This document shows positions 30,769 to 38,857 of a DNA stretch of 39,672 nt, one piece after another. A program made the position numbers and the translations under genes. The stretch lies in assembly GCA_902476475.1 (NCBI GenBank), contig CABSDO010000006.1:1-39672 (forward strand), in the 5' to 3' direction. The stretch comes from an uncultured Collinsella sp. (GTDB taxonomy: Bacteria; Actinomycetota; Coriobacteriia; Coriobacteriales; Coriobacteriaceae). How positions within the stretch are numbered: position 1 is the first letter of the stretch; every line of letters starts with the position of its first letter. The notes below the pieces were generated by a model that did no database searches, was not told where the DNA came from, and worked only from the letters and a program-made list of their open reading frames with translations.

Positions 30769-33096
30769 TTAAGCGGAAACTGCGGCGGAAGCAGTGTTGG
30801 TCTCGTTCTCGTCGGTCCAAGCGTGCTTGGGCATGGGACGGAAAATCTGGAAGAGCATCGCGACCAGCAGCACGATAGCCACAACCGTCCAGATACCAAA
30901 CTGCCCAAGGACAAGCAGGTTATAGAACTGGTTGATGAACAGGCCGATGACCCAAGCGAAAGCGCACTCGTAGCCGATGGCAATAGCGGTCCACTTGCCA
31001 GAGTCCATCTGGTTGCGGATGGTGCCAATGGCGGCAAAGCACGGAGCGCACAGCAGGTTGAAGGCGCCGAAGGCCACGCAAGCGCCCATGGTGGGGAACA
31101 TGCCGGCAAACGCGGTCCACAGGCTCGGGTCGGTCTCGCCCGCGTCGGCGACGGACAGCAGCGAGCCGGCGGTGGCGACGACGTTCTCCTTGGCGACGAG
31201 GCCAGAGACAGTCAGCGCGGTGGCCTGCCAGGTGCTAAAGCCGAGCGGGGCGAAGATCCAAGCGACCAGGTTGCCCAGCATGGCAAGCACGGAGTAGTCC
31301 ATAAACTCCTCGGGGATGCCGTCCATCGCGGGCAGGAAGCCAAAGGAACCGTTATAGCTACCAAAGTTGGAGAGGAACCAAACGACGACGGTGGACGCAA
31401 AGATGACCGTGCCGGCCTTCTTGATAAAGGCCCAGCAGCGCTCCCACACGTGCAGCGCCCAGGAACGGATCGCCGGGAAGTGGTAGGCAGGAAGCTCCAT
31501 GACAAACGGGGTCGGACGGCCGGCGAAGAGCTTGGTCTTCTTGAGCATGAGGCCCGAGGCGATGACGGCAAAGACGCCCAGGAAGTAGAAAAGCGGGCTG
31601 ATCCATGCGGCCGTGGTGGAAGAATCGCCAATGATGGAGCCCATGAGCAGGGCGATGATCGGCAGCTTGGCGCCGCAGGGGATGAACGTGGTGGTCATGA
31701 CCGTCATGCGGCGGTCCTTCTCGTTCTCGATGGTCTTGGTGGCCATGACGCCGGGGACGCCGCAGCCCGAGGACACGAGCATGGGGATGAACGACTTACC
31801 GGACAGGCCAAAGCGGCGGAACACGCGGTCCATGATAAAGGCGACGCGGGCCATGTAGCCGCAGTCCTCCAGGAAGGACAGCATCACGAACAGCAGGAAC
31901 ATCTGCGGCACAAAGCCGAAGATGGCGCCCAGGCCGCCAACGATGCCGTCGCAGACCAGCGAATCGACCAGGCCACCGTCCTCGGTGCCACCCGCCACGA
32001 GGGCATCGTGCACCATGGTGGTGATACCCGGGACATAGGGGCCGTACTGTGCCGGGTCGACCGAGTCGGCGTTGTCACCCGCGGCCTCGACGGCAGCGTC
32101 GTAGGCGTCGCGACCCTGGCCGAGCACATACCAGCCGTCGGTGCCGAAGAGCTGGTCGTTGGTGAAGTCCGTCACCGTGCCACCCAAGGTGGAAACGGCG
32201 ATGTAGTACACGCAGAACATGATGACCACAAAGATCGGCAGGCCCAGGATACGGTTGGTAACCACACGGTCGATCTTCTCGGAGGTGCTCATCTTGGCAG
32301 GAGCCTTGGTGAGGCACTCGTCGATGATGTGGGCAATGACGCCGTAGCGCTCGCCGGTGATGATGGACTCGGCGTCATCGTCGCAGTCCTGCTCGCACTG
32401 AACGACCAGCTCTTCGACGCGAGCGGCCTTCTCCTTGGTGAGGTTGATGAGCTTGCAGGCGTCCGCATCGCGCTCGAACAGCTTGACGGCATAGTAGCGG
32501 CGCTTGTTGGCGGGGACGCTTGCCGGCAGGTTGTTCTCGATGTGGTCCAGAACGTCCTCGATGGAGGAGTCGAACTTGTGCTCCGGCACCTGGCCCTTGG
32601 AAGCAGCGGACTTCTTAACCTGCTCGAAGAGCTCCTTGATGCCCTTGTTCTTAAGGGCCGAGATCATCATGACCGGGCAGCCGAGCTTCTTGGAGAGCTT
32701 GTCCGTGTCGATCTTGTCGCCGTTCTTCTCGACCAGGTCGGCCATGTTGAGGGCGACGACCACGGGCAGGCCGGTCTCGATAACCTGAAGCGCCAGGTAC
32801 AGGTTGCGCTCGAGGTTGGTGGCGTCGACCACCTGGACGACAACATCGGGCTCGCCGCTCATGAGGTAATCGCGCGAGCATTGCTCCTCAGGGCTGTAGG
32901 GGGAAAGCGAGTAGATGCCGGGGAGGTCCGTGATGGTAACGTTCTTGTCGCTTAGGAGCTTGGCTTCCTTTTTCTCAACCGTGACGCCGGGCCAGTTGCC
33001 AACGTAGCCGTTGGCGCCGGTGATCAGGTTGAAAAGCGTGGTCTTGCCGCAGTTGGGGTTACCCGCCAGCGCGACATGGATCTGAGAATCCGCCAT
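30769..33096 (-). CDS. feoB: Ferrous iron transporter FeoB
   Basis: 775 residues. Membrane Fe2+ transporter with an N-terminal GTPase: G1 GNPNCGKTT (12-20), G3 DLPG, G4 NMAD, and a helical GDI domain to ~270, then the membrane part with two Gate-like repeats (FVPQMFLLFVMLSFLEDCGYMAR, PCGAKLPIIALLMG). A loop around 320-370 (GTDGWYVLGQGRDAYDAAVEAAGDNAD) is outside the membrane. Start ATG 33096 behind GAAGGA. Downstream of two feoA genes in the same direction. Confidence 0.97.
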   Translation of the reverse strand: MADSQIHVALAGNPNCGKTTLFNLITGANGYVGNWPGVTVEKKEAKLLSDKNVTITDLPGIYSLSPYSPEEQCSRDYLMSGEPDVVVQVVDATNLERNLYLALQVIETGLPVVVALNMADLVEKNGDKIDTDKLSKKLGCPVMMISALKNKGIKELFEQVKKSAASKGQVPEHKFDSSIEDVLDHIENNLPASVPANKRRYYAVKLFERDADACKLINLTKEKAARVEELVVQCEQDCDDDAESIITGERYGVIAHIIDECLTKAPAKMSTSEKIDRVVTNRILGLPIFVVIMFCVYYIAVSTLGGTVTDFTNDQLFGTDGWYVLGQGRDAYDAAVEAAGDNADSVDPAQYGPYVPGITTMVHDALVAGGTEDGGLVDSLVCDGIVGGLGAIFGFVPQMFLLFVMLSFLEDCGYMARVAFIMDRVFRRFGLSGKSFIPMLVSSGCGVPGVMATKTIENEKDRRMTVMTTTFIPCGAKLPIIALLMGSIIGDSSTTAAWISPLFYFLGVFAVIASGLMLKKTKLFAGRPTPFVMELPAYHFPAIRSWALHVWERCWAFIKKAGTVIFASTVVVWFLSNFGSYNGSFGFLPAMDGIPEEFMDYSVLAMLGNLVAWIFAPLGFSTWQATALTVSGLVAKENVVATAGSLLSVADAGETDPSLWTAFAGMFPTMGACVAFGAFNLLCAPCFAAIGTIRNQMDSGKWTAIAIGYECAFAWVIGLFINQFYNLLVLGQFGIWTVVAIVLLVAMLFQIFRPMPKHAWTDENETNTASAAVSA

Positions 33097-33219
33097 TCAA
33101 TCCTTCTTCCTTGTGTGCCCGCGCTGCTTTCTCCGCGCGGGCTGGATAATGTGCTTCAAAGTTGCTGCATTAAGTTAGAAATACCTAACTTTACCTGCAG
33201 AAATACACGCCGCGAGTCC
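33097..33219 (-). other. feoA-feoB intergenic leader with hairpin
   Basis: Contains the palindrome 33172-33191 and a GC-rich hairpin with 8-bp perfect arms (33117-33124, 33135-33142) just before the feoB ribosome site. The hairpin has no U-run; it may tune feoB translation or mRNA stability. Confidence 0.45.
33172..33191. promoter_or_regulatory. Candidate iron-regulator box before feoB
   Basis: AAGTTAG-6nt-CTAACTT, a perfect dyad resembling DtxR/IdeR-family iron boxes, which are built on TTAGG/CCTAA half-sites. It lies 76 nt upstream of the feoB start, between feoA and feoB. Confidence 0.5.
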
Positions 33220-33441
33220 TTACTGGACCTCGACGACGGCAGCCTCCTCCTTGCGGATGGAAAGCTCGTAGCCGCGCACGTTGATCTCGACCGGATCACC
33301 GAGCGGCGCGACCTTCACGACCTTGAACGAAGTGCCCTTGATGAGCCCCAAGTCCATAAGGTGGCGGCGAAGCGCACCCTCACCGTGAAGCTTGACGATG
33401 GTAGAGCTCTCGCCCACCTTAACGTCACCCAACGTCTTCAT
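33220..33441 (-). CDS. FeoA-family protein (second copy)
   Basis: 73 residues with the SH3-like FeoA fold: TLGDVKVGESSTIVKL, RRHLMDLGLIKGTSFKVVKVAPLGDPVEI, ending YELSIRKEEAAVVEV. FeoA-type proteins bind FeoB in the cytoplasm and are needed for iron uptake. Start ATG 33441 with a GGGGG stretch upstream. Confidence 0.92.
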   Translation of the reverse strand: MKTLGDVKVGESSTIVKLHGEGALRRHLMDLGLIKGTSFKVVKVAPLGDPVEINVRGYELSIRKEEAAVVEVQ

Positions 33442-33480
33442 CCTCTTGTCCCCCTTTCGGTTTTTATGAAATGCTGCTGA

Positions 33481-33723
33481 CTAACCGACGGTCATGATGT
33501 GCATGGCAACCTTGGAATCGATGCCAAAGCGTGCGCCCAGCACCGTGACGATGATATTGGCACCACTCGAGCTCACCACGTGGATTTCGTTGCCCTCGAC
33601 AAAGCCGAGGTCCTTGAGGTGGTGTTTCATGTCCTCATTGCCCTTTACACGAGACACGCGCACGGTTTCGCCCGCTTTTACCATCGAAAGCGGCATTGCC
33701 GGCATCTGCGGTCCGCAAGACAT
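33481..33723 (-). CDS. FeoA-family protein (first copy)
   Basis: 80 residues, MPLSMVKAGETVRVSRVKG, MKHHLKDLGFVEGNEIHVV, ARFGIDSKVAMHIMTV: FeoA fold, distinct from the copy 39 nt downstream. Two different FeoA proteins before FeoB are common in Firmicutes and Coriobacteriia. Start ATG 33723 with TAGGAGC. First gene of the operon, below the palindrome at 33765-33820. Confidence 0.92.
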   Translation of the reverse strand: MSCGPQMPAMPLSMVKAGETVRVSRVKGNEDMKHHLKDLGFVEGNEIHVVSSSGANIIVTVLGARFGIDSKVAMHIMTVG

Positions 33724-33764
33724 GAGTTGCTCCTAACGTCAGTTCGTCCTCAACATCGACGCGT

Positions 33765-33820
33765 AAAAAGTTAACCACGTCTATGTTCGCTATAGTAAAC
33801 TAGCACGTGGTTAACTTTTT
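33765..33820. promoter_or_regulatory. Large palindrome in the feo promoter region
   Basis: Perfect 16-bp arms AAAAAGTTAACCACGT (33765-33780) and complement (33805-33820), 24-nt AT-rich loop containing -10-like TATAGC on the minus strand. It lies 42 nt before the first feoA start. Each arm holds AGTTAACC, close to the AAGTTAG half-site at 33172. Read as an operator pair for an iron repressor, or a stem in the leader. Confidence 0.5.
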
Positions 33821-33868
33821 GGAAAGGGTCCCCATTCAGATTTCGAAAAAGTTTCCTATACGAAACAA

Positions 33869-33901
33869 AGGCACCGCAAAGACCGTCTCTTTGCAGTGCC
33901 T
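33869..33901 (-). terminator. Terminator of the HPr gene
   Basis: 14-bp arms (33869-33882, 33888-33901) with one G-U pair, followed by CCTTTGTTTCG on the minus strand, 54 nt after the HPr stop. Confidence 0.75.
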
Positions 33902-33955
33902 ATTGATACCAATTTATGCAACAGAGGGGACTGCCCCTTTGTCACATTGTTGAGG

Positions 33956-34204
33956 TTAAAGCGAGAGATTTCTGATCGACGTGACGCAGGAGGCCTCATC
34001 CACACCCGAAACGCGGAACACGACGTCTTCGCCACATTCGCCGCAGAGTGCCATGAGCCCTATAACATCGCGGCCATCCGTGTGGCGATTGCCGATACTG
34101 ACTGACACGTCGCTACGATGTTTGGCAATGATGTCGTAAAGCAGCGCAACCGGGCGGGCATGTAATCCCAACGGATCTTTAATCGTCTTTGTAAACTCGA
34201 CCAT
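33956..34204 (-). CDS. HPr family phosphocarrier protein
   Basis: 82 residues. His15 in LGLHARP is the site phosphorylated by enzyme I, and Arg17 is kept. The usual Ser46 regulatory site is Asp46 (RDVIGLM), so HPr-kinase control is not possible at that residue. Also unusual is CGECGED after it, where HPr has LGA. It carries phosphate for sugar uptake or serves a regulatory PTS; no ptsI is in the window. Start ATG 34204 with GGGAGGGG; a -10-like TACAAT lies about 60 nt upstream. Confidence 0.88.
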   Translation of the reverse strand: MVEFTKTIKDPLGLHARPVALLYDIIAKHRSDVSVSIGNRHTDGRDVIGLMALCGECGEDVVFRVSGVDEASCVTSIRNLSL

Positions 34205-34293
34205 GTCCCCTCCCGCGGCATCGCACATTCGGCCGGCAAACCCAGCCACGTGGTAGTTATTGTACGTTACCGGCGCACCCCCGTCCCATAAAA

Positions 34294-34324
34294 AACGAGG
34301 GAAGGCGCGCGTCCTTCCCTCGTT
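34294..34324 (-). terminator. Terminator of aspS
   Basis: 12-bp perfect arms AACGAGGGAAGG (34294-34305) and complement (34313-34324), 7-nt loop, then TTTTTT on the minus strand; 24 nt after the stop. Confidence 0.92.
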
Positions 34325-34347
34325 GCGGGCAATATGTAGCCGTTCGC

Positions 34348-36135
34348 CTACATCAGGCGCAGGCTGACGTCCTTGAGCTGGGCGCCAGAAACGGCACTCG
34401 GAGCGCCCGACATAAGGTCGGAGCCGCTGGCCGTCTTGGGGAACGCCATGACGTCGCGGATGGAGTCGGAACCGGTGAGCAGCATGCACACGCGATCCAG
34501 GCCCAGAGCGAAACCGCCCATCGGGGGTGCACCAAACTTGAGCGCCTCCATGAGGAAGCCGAACTGAGACTCGGCGCGCTCCTCGGTAAAGCCCAGAAGC
34601 TTGAGCATGGACATCTGCATCTCGGCATTGTGGATACGCATACCGCCGCCACCGGCCTCAAAGCCGTCCATGACAAAGTCGTAGGTGCACGAACCGGCTG
34701 CCAGCGGATCGGCCTCGATCTTAGCGATGTCGGTCTCGGTCGGCAGGGTAAAGGGCTGGTGCTCGGCAGCATAGGCCTTGCGGTCCTCATCCCAGTGGAA
34801 CAGCGGGAAGTTGACGACCCACAGGAAGTCGTGGCCCTCGCGCTTGATCTCGAGTGCGTTGGCCATGTGAGAACGCATGCCGCCCAGGCTCTCGTCGGCG
34901 AGCAGGCGCGGGCCGGCGGCGAACATCACAAGGTCGCCGGGCTCGACGTCCATGCGCTCGCGCAGAGCCGCCATCTCCTCGTCCGAGAAGAACTTGACGA
35001 TGGGGCTGTTGATGGAACCGTCCTCGCGGAAGGCGATCCAGGCCAGACCCTTGGCGCCAAACGTGGAGGCCACGCCGGCAAGCTTATCGATCTTGGCACG
35101 TGCCCAGGCACCGGCGCCCTTGGCGTTGATGGCCTTGACGACAGAGCCCTCCTCGTTTGCGGCGGTCGCAAAGACCTTGAACTTAGAGTTGGCAAAGATG
35201 TCGGTCAGGTCGACCAGGTGCATGCCATAGCGGGTGTCGGGCTTGTCGGAGCCATAGGTGTCCATGGCCTCCCAGTAGTCCATGCGACGCAGCGGCGTGG
35301 GCATCTCGACACCCATGCGGCCGAAGGCGTCGGCCAGGACCTCCTCGAGCGCGCTCATGACATCGTTCTGGTCCACGAAGGACATCTCGATATCGACCTG
35401 GGTGAACTCGGGCTGACGGTCGGCGCGCAGGTCCTCGTCGCGGAAGCACTTGGCAACCTGGTAGTAGCGCTCAACACCACCGACCATGAGCAGCTGCTTC
35501 AGGAGCTGCGGGGACTGCGGCAGGGCGTAGAAGTTGCCCGGCTGAATACGGCTGGGGACGATGAAGTCGCGGGCACCCTCGGGCGTGGACTTAAACAGGG
35601 AGGGCGTCTCGACCTCCATGAACTCACGGTTGTGCAGCGCCTCGCGAATGGCAAAGGTAAAGTCGGAGCGCAGCTTGAGGTTAGCCATCATCTCGGGACG
35701 GCGGAGGTCCAGATAGCGATAGCGCAGACGGGTGTCCTCGCTGGTCTCGATGCCGTCCTCGATCTGGAACGGCGGAGTGACGGACGTGTTGAGCACCTCG
35801 GCATGGTCGGTCAGGACCTCGATCTCGCCGGTCGCGAGCTTGGTGTTGGTGGTCTCCTCGCCACGAGCGCGCACGACGCCGTGGATCTTGATGGGCCACT
35901 CGGGACGCATGGTCTCGGCGATCTTAAAGGCGTCGCCGTCGGAGTGCTCGGGGTCGAAGGTGAGCTGCGTGATGCCCTCGCGGTCGCGAAGGTCGCAGAA
36001 GATAAGGCCGCCGTGGTCACGGCGACGGCTCACCCAACCGGTGAGGGTGACCTCTTCGCCCACGTTCTCGAAGCGAAGCTCGCCGCAGGTACGGGTGTGC
36101 ATGGAATGCTCATCGATGGGACGGGTCTGGCTCAT
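34348..36135 (-). CDS. aspS: Aspartyl-tRNA synthetase
   Basis: 595 residues, the bacterial-type class II enzyme that charges tRNA-Asp. N-terminal OB-fold anticodon domain (VTLTGWVSRRRDHGGLIFCDLRD), catalytic motif 2 (FRDEDLRADRQPEFTQ), the bacterial insertion (GAD) domain, and motif 3 (GFALGLDRVCMLLTG) followed by SIRDVMAFPKT. Start ATG 36135 behind AAGGAGG. No T-box is visible in its leader. Ends at a strong terminator. Confidence 0.97.
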   Translation of the reverse strand: MSQTRPIDEHSMHTRTCGELRFENVGEEVTLTGWVSRRRDHGGLIFCDLRDREGITQLTFDPEHSDGDAFKIAETMRPEWPIKIHGVVRARGEETTNTKLATGEIEVLTDHAEVLNTSVTPPFQIEDGIETSEDTRLRYRYLDLRRPEMMANLKLRSDFTFAIREALHNREFMEVETPSLFKSTPEGARDFIVPSRIQPGNFYALPQSPQLLKQLLMVGGVERYYQVAKCFRDEDLRADRQPEFTQVDIEMSFVDQNDVMSALEEVLADAFGRMGVEMPTPLRRMDYWEAMDTYGSDKPDTRYGMHLVDLTDIFANSKFKVFATAANEEGSVVKAINAKGAGAWARAKIDKLAGVASTFGAKGLAWIAFREDGSINSPIVKFFSDEEMAALRERMDVEPGDLVMFAAGPRLLADESLGGMRSHMANALEIKREGHDFLWVVNFPLFHWDEDRKAYAAEHQPFTLPTETDIAKIEADPLAAGSCTYDFVMDGFEAGGGGMRIHNAEMQMSMLKLLGFTEERAESQFGFLMEALKFGAPPMGGFALGLDRVCMLLTGSDSIRDVMAFPKTASGSDLMSGAPSAVSGAQLKDVSLRLM

Positions 36136-36391
36136 ACCAGTGATCCTCCTTTATGGATCTGTGCCGCCCCGTGTCGTTCCGGGCGGCGTCGTACAGATTT
36201 GCCCAGCCTGCGTAAACCGCGCAGCCGGACATGGCGTTCTATCTTATCGCACCCGCGTCGATGTGCCGCGGAAAAGTAGCTCATGCCCAAAGACTTGACG
36301 GAGACGAAACAATTGACGCGGCCTGGCCGTCGCCAAGGCACGCCGCGTGCGACAATGTGCCCCAATACAACTGCACTCGGAAAGGCCCGTC
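36136..36391. other. Divergent intergenic region between aspS and serB
   Basis: In the aspS leader a hairpin with arms GCCGCCC (36163-36169) and GGGCGGC (36181-36187); upstream a -10-like TAAGAT near 36247 on the minus strand. On the plus strand TTGACG near 36314 could be a -35 for serB, but no matching -10 is convincing. Confidence 0.4.
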
Positions 36392-37027
36392 ATGACCGCA
36401 CGCCTCATCGTTATGGATATCGACTCCACGCTCATCAACCAGGAAGTCATCGACCTGTTGGGCGAGGAGGCCGGCGTGGGTGAGCAAGTTGCACAGATCA
36501 CCGAACGCGCCATGCGCGGCGAGCTTGACTTTAAGCAGGCGCTCGAGGAGCGCGTGGGGCTGCTTGCCGGCTTGGACGAGAACGTGTTCGAGCGCACCTT
36601 TGCGCGCGTGACGTTTACCCCCGGCGCGCTGGAGCTTGTGCGCTCGGCGCACAGCAAGGGCTGGAAGGTCGGCGTGGTAAGCGGCGGCTTCCACGAGGTC
36701 GCCGATAAGATTGTGTCCGCTGCAGGCATCGATTTTTGCCTGGCCAACCGCCTGGAAGTCGTGGACGGCAAGCTCACCGGCAAGCTGGCGGCAGACATTG
36801 TGACCAAGGAGTCCAAGCTTATCCAGCTGCTAGATTGGGCAGTCGAGTGTGGTGTCGATATGGCCCACACCGTCGCAATCGGCGACGGCGCCAACGACAT
36901 CCCCATGATTCAGGCCGCGGGCACGGGCATCGCGTTTTGCGCCAAGCCCAAGACGCGCGAAGCCGCCCCGTTTGCCATCGACGAACGCAACCTGATGCTC
37001 GCCATGGACATCATCCTGCGCGACTAG
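36392..37027 (+). CDS. serB: Phosphoserine phosphatase SerB
   Basis: 211 residues, the short form of SerB (as in Methanocaldococcus), without the ACT-like N-terminal part of the E. coli enzyme. HAD-fold motifs: nucleophile Asp9 and acid/base Asp11 in DIDST, the GVVSGGF loop, conserved Lys (TKESKL), and GDGANDIPM. It makes L-serine from phosphoserine. Start ATG 36392 with GGAAAGG. Transcribed divergently from aspS. Confidence 0.93.
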   Translation: MTARLIVMDIDSTLINQEVIDLLGEEAGVGEQVAQITERAMRGELDFKQALEERVGLLAGLDENVFERTFARVTFTPGALELVRSAHSKGWKVGVVSGGFHEVADKIVSAAGIDFCLANRLEVVDGKLTGKLAADIVTKESKLIQLLDWAVECGVDMAHTVAIGDGANDIPMIQAAGTGIAFCAKPKTREAAPFAIDERNLMLAMDIILRD

Positions 37028-37066
37028 TCGATTCGTCTAACAACAGAATCAATTCCTCTATGTCTA

Positions 37067-37121
37067 GTTTCCGAACAATTTTGTCTTAGTGTTCGGAAAC
37101 ATACCCTTTGAGTGCTAGACT
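37067..37121 (+). promoter_or_regulatory. Palindrome and extended -10 upstream of larB
   Basis: Perfect 11-bp inverted repeats GTTTCCGAACA (37067-37077) and complement (37090-37100), 12-nt loop, then an extended -10 TGCTAGACT ending at 37121. The right arm covers the -35 position, as an operator would. It could also serve as the serB terminator, but no U-run follows. Confidence 0.5.
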
Positions 37122-37144
37122 TTGCGCCGTCGAAGGGAACATAT

Positions 37145-37927
37145 ATGGATAAGCGAGATCTTGAGCAATTGCTGAGCGATGTTGCCGGCGGAGCAGTCAC
37201 CCCCGCCGACGCCCTCACGCGCATCCAGACGGCTCCGACCGCCGATTTGGGCTTTGCGCAGCTCGATCTTTCGCGCGGGGTGCGCCAGGGAGCCGGCGAG
37301 GTTGTCTACGGCGCCGGTAAAACCGCCGAGCAGATAGCCGCCATTATCAAAGCGCTGCGTAATGCTGGCCAGGAGCGCATCCTGGTCACACGCCTGGACA
37401 GCGAAAAAGCAGCCCGCGCCTCGGAGCTCCTCGGCACCGGCATCGACCTGGGATATGTCCCGGACGCACAGCTCGCCCTCGTGGGCGGCAAGCCCTCCCC
37501 CACCGGCAACGGACGCGTTGTCGTCGCCTGCGCCGGCACGAGCGACTTACCCGTCGCCGAAGAAGCCGCGTTGACGGCCGAATTCTATGGCAACGAGGTC
37601 GACCGCCTCTACGACGTAGGCGTCGCCGGCCTGCACCGTCTGCTCGCACATGCCAAGGAACTTGCTCAGGCGCAGGTGGTCATCGCCATCGCCGGCATGG
37701 AGGGCGCGCTGGCGAGCGTTATCGGCGGTCTGGTAAGCTGTCCGGTCATCGCCGTTCCCACCAGTGTGGGTTACGGCGCGAGCTTTGGTGGCGTAGCCGC
37801 GCTGCTCGCCATGCTCAACTCCTGCGCCAGCGGCGTTTCGGTCGTCAACATCGACAACGGCTTTGGTGCCGCCTACCAGGCAAGTCTTATCAATCATCTG
37901 AGCGCCGGCACGCCCTGCGCCCGTTAA
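37145..37927 (+). CDS. larB: Nickel-pincer cofactor biosynthesis protein LarB
   Basis: 260 residues. LarB carboxylates and hydrolyses nicotinic acid adenine dinucleotide to pyridinium-3,5-biscarboxylate mononucleotide, the first step toward the nickel-pincer cofactor of lactate racemase and relatives. C-terminal PurE-like domain with CAGTSDLPVAEEA, PVIAVPTSVGYG and NSCASGVSVVNIDNGFGA, typical of LarB. Start MDKRDLEQ (ATG 37145) with AAGGGA. larC follows 10 nt downstream. Confidence 0.93.
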   Translation: MDKRDLEQLLSDVAGGAVTPADALTRIQTAPTADLGFAQLDLSRGVRQGAGEVVYGAGKTAEQIAAIIKALRNAGQERILVTRLDSEKAARASELLGTGIDLGYVPDAQLALVGGKPSPTGNGRVVVACAGTSDLPVAEEAALTAEFYGNEVDRLYDVGVAGLHRLLAHAKELAQAQVVIAIAGMEGALASVIGGLVSCPVIAVPTSVGYGASFGGVAALLAMLNSCASGVSVVNIDNGFGAAYQASLINHLSAGTPCAR

Positions 37928-37937
37928 GGAGCATTCC

Positions 37938-38855
37938 ATGTCCAATCATCAGCACACGCTTATCATCGACGGCACCTCGGGCATCAGCGGCGATATGACC
38001 GTCGCGGCCCTGCTCGACCTAGGCGCCAGCGAGGAGCACCTGCGCGAGCAGCTCGCCACGCTGCCGGTCGACGGCTTTACGATCGCCGTCACACGCGTAA
38101 GCAAGCATGGCATCAACGCCTGCGATTTCGACGTCCAGCTTGCAGAGGAGCTCGAGAACCACGATCACGATATGGCCTGGCTCTACGGCAACGAAGCAGC
38201 TGCCGAGCACACGCACGAGCACGAGCGCCACCATCATGATCATGACGAGCACGAACACGTGCACTGCCACGAGCATGATCATGAGGCCCACGACCATGGC
38301 CACGAGGACCATCATCACGCCCACGGCCATCACCACCGTTCTTTGGCGGACGTCACCGCCATCATCGACGGCTCGCAGCTAAGCGATGGCGCCAAGCGTC
38401 GCGCCCTCGCCATCTTTACCGCGCTCGCCGCCGCCGAGGCCAAGGCTCACGGCAAAACGCCCGAGACCGTCATGTTCCACGAGGTGGGCGCCGTCGACTC
38501 CATCGTCGACGTCTGCTCTGTCGCCATCTGCCTCGACGACCTGGGTATTGAGGACATCGTGGTCGAGTCGCTCTCCGAGGGCCACGGAACCATCCGCTGC
38601 GCCCACGGCCTCATGCCCATTCCCGTCCCCGCTGTCGTCAACCTGTGCCAGGCGGGCAATATCGCCCTCACGCCTGCACCGGTCGCCGGCGAGCTCGTGA
38701 CGCCCACGGGCGCCGCCATCGTCGCCGCGCTGCGCACGTCCGACCAACTGCCCTCACGCTACCGCATCGAAGCCGTCGGCTACGGCGCCGGCAAGCGCCC
38801 CTACGAGGGTTGCTCCGGTACGCTCCGCTGCCTGCTCGTTCACGCGGACGCATAG
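37938..38855 (+). CDS. larC: LarC N-terminal (LarC1-like) protein with His-rich insert
   Basis: 305 residues. LarC inserts nickel into the pincer cofactor precursor. The N-terminal part (IIDGTSGISGDM), a His-rich segment at 91-133 with dozens of His that should bind nickel, and the core MFHEVGAVDSIVD, CAHGLMPIPVPA, GELVTPTGAAI, GYGAGK are all present. The protein ends at GTLRCLLVHADA, where full-length LarC (about 400 or more residues) continues into the LarC2 domain, which binds CTP. No LarC2 is encoded in the following 800 nt in any frame I can see. Start ATG 37938 with AAGGAG; tetR begins 2 nt after the stop. Confidence 0.85.
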   Translation: MSNHQHTLIIDGTSGISGDMTVAALLDLGASEEHLREQLATLPVDGFTIAVTRVSKHGINACDFDVQLAEELENHDHDMAWLYGNEAAAEHTHEHERHHHDHDEHEHVHCHEHDHEAHDHGHEDHHHAHGHHHRSLADVTAIIDGSQLSDGAKRRALAIFTALAAAEAKAHGKTPETVMFHEVGAVDSIVDVCSVAICLDDLGIEDIVVESLSEGHGTIRCAHGLMPIPVPAVVNLCQAGNIALTPAPVAGELVTPTGAAIVAALRTSDQLPSRYRIEAVGYGAGKRPYEGCSGTLRCLLVHADA

Positions 38856-38857
38856 CC

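Noticed and set aside
30670..32955. A 761-codon open frame on the plus strand opposite feoB
   Set aside because: FeoB on the minus strand is unmistakable; the antisense translation is Gly/Val/Asp/His-rich with no family motif, a typical artefact of GC-rich coding DNA.
34630..36279. A 549-codon open frame opposite aspS
   Set aside because: Same artefact; aspS has all class II motifs and the antisense product has none.
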